A DNA stretch of 64,000 bases from Hanleya hanleyi. Its lineage: Eukaryota > Mollusca > Polyplacophora > Lepidopleurida > Hanleyidae. A program made the translations under genes and the position numbers. Of the stretch, positions 58,437 through 64,000 are shown in pieces. Under the pieces are notes generated by a model that did no database searches, had not been told where the DNA came from, and was given only the letters and a program-made list of their open reading frames with translations. Positions within the stretch are counted from its first letter, which is position 1. Each line of letters begins with the position of its first letter. The DNA is taken from positions 1 through 64,000 of the forward strand of contig JAVTVY010018784.1 in NCBI GenBank assembly GCA_036873755.1, written 5' to 3'.

Positions 58437-59433
58437 TCATCCAGTGACAGATAAATCACATATATTTTGAACATTGTTTCCTCACAATGCGTTTTTTTTT
58501 CATTTATTGAACAGACAGTGGGGTACTTCGATCCACTTTTGCCGATAATGTTTTTTGGTGTCCCATCGATATAGTTTCCTAAGTTTTGCGACATCAGTAA
58601 CCCCCCCCCCCTGACATCTCTCATCAGCAAAGGATAAATATGAGGTCGGGAGATTCACCAAAGGGATGACGTCGCCGGAATCACTTTTCGCCTCAATTTA
58701 CGTTGGCGAAGTCATTACGGAACGTTGGAGAGCAATCTAAACTTGAAATCCTTGCAATCCAATTTAAAAGTGCTCCAACTTTCCTGGAAAATCCTTAAAT
58801 AAAATAGAAATTTCAATGAAATACCATACACTGTCTCGAGCAGCCAATTTAAAATGGCGAATAACAAGGGAACATTGATATACAAGTTCATGCCCTCCAA
58901 AAGGGCATAACTGGGGCCGCCGGCCTGTAGACGAACTCGGCCATCTATTCGCATACATGTTTGTCCGTGTGCAAGAACGATAATGCCCAACAGAAAGGTA
59001 CTATAGACATCACATCTAGTCATGACAAATCGGTACAATGGCAGAGTATGGGTTTGGCTCAGCTCTAATACCAGTCATAATTGTTTGGAGCGCCAAATCA
59101 CATTCGCGACATCATGATCTCTCCGAATATATCCATATTTGAGCAAATTAGAAGCAATGTAATGTATCGTATTTTTCATCCCCTTTGTTGTATGTAATTG
59201 ACTGTTTTGACAGGAGAGACGCCCACGTGTAATTTCTTCGATGATATCGAAGAGATCGTGCTACAGCTTATTTTCGTTATAACTCGACTGCGAAGCACGC
59301 TACAACGCCGTCCATTCATTGGCTGTTGGTTTAAACGGACTGTTCAAGTAATATCTGTTATGCCCACATCTGTCTGCAGGGTTGGTACGGAGGCAACATA
59401 CCTGTATTACAGTGGATGTAGAGATAGCAGCAA
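58437..59433. other. Distal upstream block of gene D
   Basis: Continuation of unit 4, parallel to 9277-10720 and 39630-40660, with deletions. No gene is seen. Confidence 0.5.
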
Positions 59434-60525
59434 CTAACTAGAGCCTTAGGCACTGAAACGGAGCAATTTAAATGTCGAAATAGGCTGTTGGAATAATTCC
59501 ACTAACTCTTTGATGTTCCATCCCATGGCGAAGGGCCACACAATTTTTCCAGTCTCACAATTCTTTCAACAAAGATCTCTAGTGAATTAGTGTAATTGTA
59601 CATGTGATACATGTATATATTGAAGAAAAAAAATTCTGACAGATGGGACAAATTCCTAATTTATTATGAAACCGACTTAATGATATGATAAATTATGTCT
59701 TTATAGGGGATTAAAGAAAGCATATATCCTTCAGCAGTAAATGACAAAAAAATCAGTATTGGGATACAATGTAAAAACCTTATCATTAGATGGGAAGAGT
59801 CCTCTCATGGTATCATCTTATATATACATGTACCTCCTGCTGTCAGTACACTCCCAGTTTGGGAGGTTACAGTCAAGTGATAAAGTAAACACTGAATTAC
59901 TGGATCATGGCGCTAAGAAATTCTCCAGCGGGTACATGTAGGTCAATTATATTTAAACAGGATGCCTGTAATTGACCCTATCCAGCCAAGTCAACCAAGG
60001 CAGAGGGTCTTGAGGGGTAAGCTTAAATGGCGAAAATTCCAAACTGTAACTCAACACACATATTTCATGAAAATGTAAATGAATACAGGCAAAGTGAAAT
60101 ATCCCATTGTTTTCTACAATGAATTACACTTATGCTGGTATTATTTAATACTAAATTACTACCCAAACACGCTTTCTAATGAGAATGAGCTAGTCCCTCA
60201 AAATCACTCAACATGCGCCTCTCAAAATCTGTGGTTTAGCAGACGACATATTTTGAGCACGAAAGTAGTGCCACTGGAAAATGAACGAAAACATGCATAA
60301 AATTAGATAAATGGAAATGTAACTTAAACATATCAGACCTGCAACTATACACGAACATTACAAACACAGAAACCTGGACACTCTAAAGAAGGAAGTTTCA
60401 GACCTCTTTCTTGTCGTGTAAGAACTCTATCTATTGCTGTGTTAGCAAGACACAGAGCTGGTGCTCAATTGTTTCTGACTATAAGACAGGACCATTAGTC
60501 CCTACGGGCCTACATCGCCCAGTGA
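59434..60525. other. Unit-4-specific insertion, about 1.1 kb
   Basis: Units 1 and 3 are continuous across AGCAGCAACTAAAAAGGTAG; unit 4 has CTAGAGCCTTAGGCACTGAA...CATCGCCCAGTG in between. I see no inverted ends, target duplication or recognisable ORF. Confidence 0.5.
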
Positions 60526-61202
60526 AAAGGTGGGAATAGCTCGTATGTGGTCAAATACGGTCGGCCTCCCTTATTATCAAATTAGAGGGTGGCCATTCTG
60601 CACAACTATGAGGTGATTTTTCCAGGTCACTCTTCCCCTGTTTATGTTAAACTGTTGATGTTTCCGGGTACGGTATAGCAATATGCATGTACAACACTTG
60701 CTGGTTATCCACCATACTGCGTGATATCCATTCCCATTCACCAACAATCAAATAATAGACCTGTCACATCTATAAATCATCCCAAAGACAATGCTTGAAC
60801 AATTTCTTCAAGACATATGATATTTCTGTAGTAAATACTTAAAACCCTTGCACTTCTTTTTAAAATTGGTTCAATTTACCTGGAAGAAATTGTCATATTG
60901 GGCCCATTTTCCCGAGAAATCTGTAGGAACGATTTCAGTGAAATACCTTATGATGAAATTAGAAAGCAGTCGTTCCTACGCAAGTACAGGGTGAGCCCTG
61001 GAGGTTATTTCCGTTGCATGACTCTCCCGACGTCACATTTCGTCTCTGTTGATAAGAGACCTCAACAGGGGATATATCGAAAACAATGATGTGTTGTACA
61101 AAGAATTAAAGCTGAGAGTTCAGCTGAGCACGGCAAAATCTAAGATGCCATACTTTGCCCAATGCTCTTTGTTTGACTACCTTTACAGGGGTAGAAGCAT
61201 TC
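60526..61202. other. End of unit 4 upstream block
   Basis: Matches 10720-11690 and 40690-41330. Similarity stops near 61180, just before the GAAACG-rich element. No gene. Confidence 0.5.
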
Positions 61203-62087
61203 GGTGTCCGTTTTTTATTAGCGTTTGAAACGCGTTTCAACAGGGTTCTGAATGCGTTTTGTATTCGTTTCGTTCGCTTCTCAAAGAATGCGTTCATACC
61301 TCGCAAACGGGTTTGATCATCGGTATGTTCATTTATCTTTCGTTTTGTTTCGCTTGGAACGCGTTACCCGAACGCGTTTATGAGACCGTTTGAAACGCCT
61401 TTTGGAAACGTTTGAAAGTCGTTTGGGAACGCGCTTTGGAAACGCGCTTCGAAACGCATTTTATCGTTGTTGTCGTTAAATAAACATTACCGTCCTCACC
61501 ACGATTGCTTCGTTGGGCGAGAATACTATTTGGTCTGCTCTTTTTTATTTGTACAATGGTTCAATGGATCAAAAGCTGCATGGAGTCAAGGTCAGGGAAA
61601 ACGCTTTTTTCGGCTCGGTATCACACGCCTGATTAATAATTTTGCTTGGTACGGAAAGACAAATATTGTTTCGCTTGGTGAACGAAAAGATTTAAGCTTA
61701 GCGCAATATATAAACGAGACGATATCGAATATTTCCATCAAACCGCTAAGTTAACAAGAGCCCAAGGGGCTTCAATATACGCCCGTATATCTGGAATTAC
61801 ATTGGTCTAAATTTCAAGGTTGTTTAATAGCCTTGATTCCAATTGGTAGCTAGCAATCCAGAGAAAGGTCTACAATTTCGTGCTTCTGAGAATGTAACAT
61901 ATATATCACATCTTATATTGAATGATACACTAAAATGAGCTTAACTGTTGGTATCTAGTTGACCTTGAAGCATGTGCCGCGAGCTCAGATATCCACATAT
62001 TTGACCCACATCTTGGTATGCAACACATGTCCCTCTAATGTGTCTACTGGCAGAAAAAAGTTACTTTTGACGATTTCTTGATTTTGG

Positions 62088-63363
62088 GGTCACAGTGACC
62101 TTGACCTTTGACATTGACCTACATTTTGGTATGTGACACATCATGACCCCCTAATGTATATACTGAAAAAAAAGTTATCTTAATAATTTCCTGATTTTGG
62201 GGTCACAGTAACCTTTGACCTTGACTCAATTTATGGTATGTGACACTTCATTTCTCCCTATTGAATCCACTCACATCAAATTAGTAATTTTCAATGAATT
62301 CCTTATTTTTAGGTCACACTGTCCATTGACCTTGATTCTGGGGTCACAGTGACCTAGACTATTGACCGGGATCTAAATTTTGGCGCATGACAAAACAGCT
62401 CCCCGTAATTTCTTAATGGATTCAACAAATCATGATTTTTTAACAACTTCACGATTTTTGGGTCACAGTGACCTTGACCTTTGACCTCGACCTACATTTT
62501 GGTAGGTGACACATCGACACATCGTGTCCCCCTAATGTATCTACTTACACCAAAAAAATGTTATTTTTAATATCCTGATTTTTGGGTCACAGTGAGCTTT
62601 GACCTTCAACCTTGACCTATCTTTTGGTATGCGACACTTCATTTCCGCCTATTGAATCCACTCACATAAAATTAGTAATTTTCAATGAATTCCTTATTTT
62701 TAGGTCACACTGTCCATTGACCTTGATTCTGGGGTCACAGTGACCTAGACTATTGACCTGGATCTAAATTTTGGCGCATGACAAAACAGCTCCCCGTAAT
62801 TTCTTAATGGATTCAACAAATCATGATTTTTTAACAACTTCACGATTTTTGGGTCACAGTGACCTTGACCTTTGACCTCGACCTACATTTTGGTAGGTGA
62901 CACATCGACACATCGTGTCCCCCTAATGTATCTACTTACACCAAAAAAATGTTATTTTTAATATCCTGATTTTTGGGTCACAGTGACCTTTGACCTTCAA
63001 CCTTGACCTATCTTTTGGTATGCGACACTTCATTTCCGCCTATTGAATCCACTCACAAAAAATTAGAATTTTTTAATGATTTCCTGATTTTTCGGTCACA
63101 CTGACCTTTGACCTCTGACCGCGATCTACATTTAGTATGCAACACATCATTCCCCCTAGGGCATCCGCTCAACAAAATTAGAACTGCAGCAGTGACCTTT
63201 GACCTATGACCGCGACCTTAATTTTGGTACGCGACACATCATCTCCACCTAGCGTATCCACTCACAAAAAAATTGCAACTGTGGACAGAAAACGTTCACA
63301 GATATACACCGGACACCAACATCTCAGTGATTTCCTGTTTTTTAGGCCAGTGACCTTTGACCT
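62088..63363. promoter_or_regulatory. Cluster of ERE-like and DR1-like nuclear-receptor sites
   Basis: GGTCACAGTGACC, a perfect inverted repeat of GGTCA with three-base spacing, occurs at 62088, 62342, 62461, 62733, 62852 and 62976. TGACCTTTGACCT, the complement of the DR1 site AGGTCAAAGGTCA, occurs at 62475, 62866, 62984, 63102, 63193 and 63351. The strings are seen directly. Receptor binding is inference; they may be neutral repeat sequence. Confidence 0.4.
62261..63042. repeat. 391-bp exact-period tandem duplication
   Basis: TTGAATCCACTCACAT recurs at 62261, 62652 and (as TTGAATCCACTCACAA) 63043, each 391 bp apart. The two complete units differ at only a few positions, for example GTGAGCTTT against GTGACCTTT and GACCGGG against GACCTGG. 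This implies recent duplication within an older diverged array. Confidence 0.88.
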
Positions 63364-64000
63364 CTGACCTCGAACTTTATTTTGGTATACGACACGTCGT
63401 CTCAACGTAGTGTATCCACTAACCTAAAATTGGAAGTGTAGATGGAAAACTGTTCCAGATATAGACCGGACACGAGAGACGGACAGACGGACACACGGAC
63501 GGAAACCAGCATCACATAATATGTCCGCCTTTTGGCGGGCGTATAAGAAAGCGTTCCGTTAGCTAGCGTTTGGAAATACTGGTAATTTCGTTTGTGTTTA
63601 TTAGTTTCATTAGTTTATGGCGTAAACTAAACAAAAAGAAAATTACCGGGCACAAAACGTTTTAACGTTGTATATTAAAGGCTATGCCTCATATGTTTCA
63701 TAGCACAGGGATTATAATAATAGCGACTGGGCACAGCCCCGACATGAGGGCTTCTTCCCCTGGTTTGCGAAATAAAAACACAAATTTGCACGCGTTGAAC
63801 GAAAAAAGAAACACATTTGAAGCGTGGCACAAACACATTTATAAACGCATTCATAAATGCATTTCGGTCAGAGCAAATGCGTCTGATGAGGGAAACGTGT
63901 TTTGATAAAAGAAAAATTAGGCGATATTCGTTTGAAACGCATTTACATTTCGTTCCGTTCACATTTCGTTAAGTCTAACCAAACGAAAATAACCGGACAC

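Larger units (their letters stand above)
43850..61202. repeat. Segmental duplication unit 4 (contains gene D)
   Basis: Same block order as units 1-3 but the most diverged. It lacks the Harbinger-like MITE (empty TAA at 44135-44137). It is stretched by an LTR element, two minisatellite elements and a roughly 1.1-kb insertion at 59434-60525. It ends where the GAAACG-rich element starts. Confidence 0.8.
61785..63545. repeat. GTGACCTTTGACC repeat element
   Basis: Bounded by TATACGCCCG and CGGGCGTATA. Made of loose tandem units reading GGTCACAGTGACCTTGACC, then GACCTACATTTTGGTATG, then CGACACATCAT, then CCCCCTA and ACTCACA. The right end has the ACGGACAGACGGACACACGG stretch. No ORF. Confidence 0.75.
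61203..64000. mobile_element. GAAACG-rich inverted-end element, runs off the window
   Basis: Left end GGTGTCCGTTTTTTATTAGC (61203) is inverse to the last bases of the window (AAAATAACCGGACAC). Both flanks, 61203-61460 and 63820-64000, are dense in CGTTTGAAACGCG-type strings in opposite orientation. It carries an inner repeat region (about 61785-63545) bounded by TATACGCCCG and CGGGCGTATA. An open frame at 61467-61754 (95 codons) matches nothing I know. The superfamily is unknown and the right border lies outside the window or at its edge. Confidence 0.5.

Noticed and set aside
1..64000. tRNA or rRNA genes.
   Set aside because: I looked for T-arm-like GGTTCGA strings with flanking stems and for conserved rRNA segments and found none I could support; a covariance-model scan would settle it.

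Overview
This is an AT-rich eukaryotic nuclear window, most likely from a marine invertebrate. Evidence for that: a spliced C2H2 zinc-finger gene cluster, decayed LINEs, an LTR element, many short inverted-repeat transposons, frequent ACATGTA strings, and tandem repeats built on GTGACCTTTGACC. I cannot decide between hemichordate/echinoderm, lancelet and lophotrochozoan from sequence alone. Nothing here is prokaryotic.

The backbone is a segmental duplication present about four times head-to-tail (units 1-4, starting near 653, 15880, 25130 and 43850). Each unit carries one two-exon gene on the minus strand. Exon 1 encodes 134-149 residues with a cluster of SUMO-type PsiKxE motifs. It ends at a GTGAGT donor in phase 0. 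Exon 2 follows a conserved TTT..AG acceptor and encodes a Cys-containing spacer plus an array of C2H2 fingers. I call the genes A (exons 8015-8461 and 6160-7245), B (23509-23943 and 21338-22750), C (38394-38795 and 35908-37059) and D (53028-53462 and 46625-47515). Intron lengths agree (about 740-775 bp) once the transposons inside the introns of C and D are subtracted, which supports the gene model strongly.

The four genes differ in an informative way. D has seven fingers and an intact C-terminal group of four. A, B and C share a TGA in place of the TGT for a zinc-binding Cys of the same finger, and they share a three-base insertion three codons from it. Their downstream fingers are decaying, although in C they remain in frame. 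Upstream of that stop, A-C have expanded an 84-bp finger unit to 9-13 fingers, with variation concentrated at the DNA-contact positions. A decayed finger fragment at 32545-32770 may be a lost further copy.

Mobile DNA fills the space between. Direct sequence support (target duplications, or comparison with an empty site in a paralogous unit) exists for two TAA-duplicating Harbinger-like MITEs at 770 and 25434 and another at 16568; a 9-bp-duplicating Mutator-like MITE at 14709; an 8-bp-duplicating foldback element at 16060; TTAA-duplicating piggyBac-like MITEs at 37442 and 42844; an L1-type LINE at 29590 with a 15-bp target duplication; a CR1/jockey-type LINE at 41675; and an LTR element at 48160-52930 with LTRs about 97% identical. 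Unit 4 also carries two tandem copies of an element with a 31-bp minisatellite (54406-58436). From 61203 to beyond the right edge lies a GAAACG-rich element that contains a tandem repeat with perfect ERE-like and DR1-like nuclear-receptor sites.

The genes appear to be independent transcription units encoding putative DNA-binding proteins. No operon or pathway logic is visible. The biology of the window is the birth, diversification and decay of a zinc-finger cluster in a transposon-dense neighbourhood.
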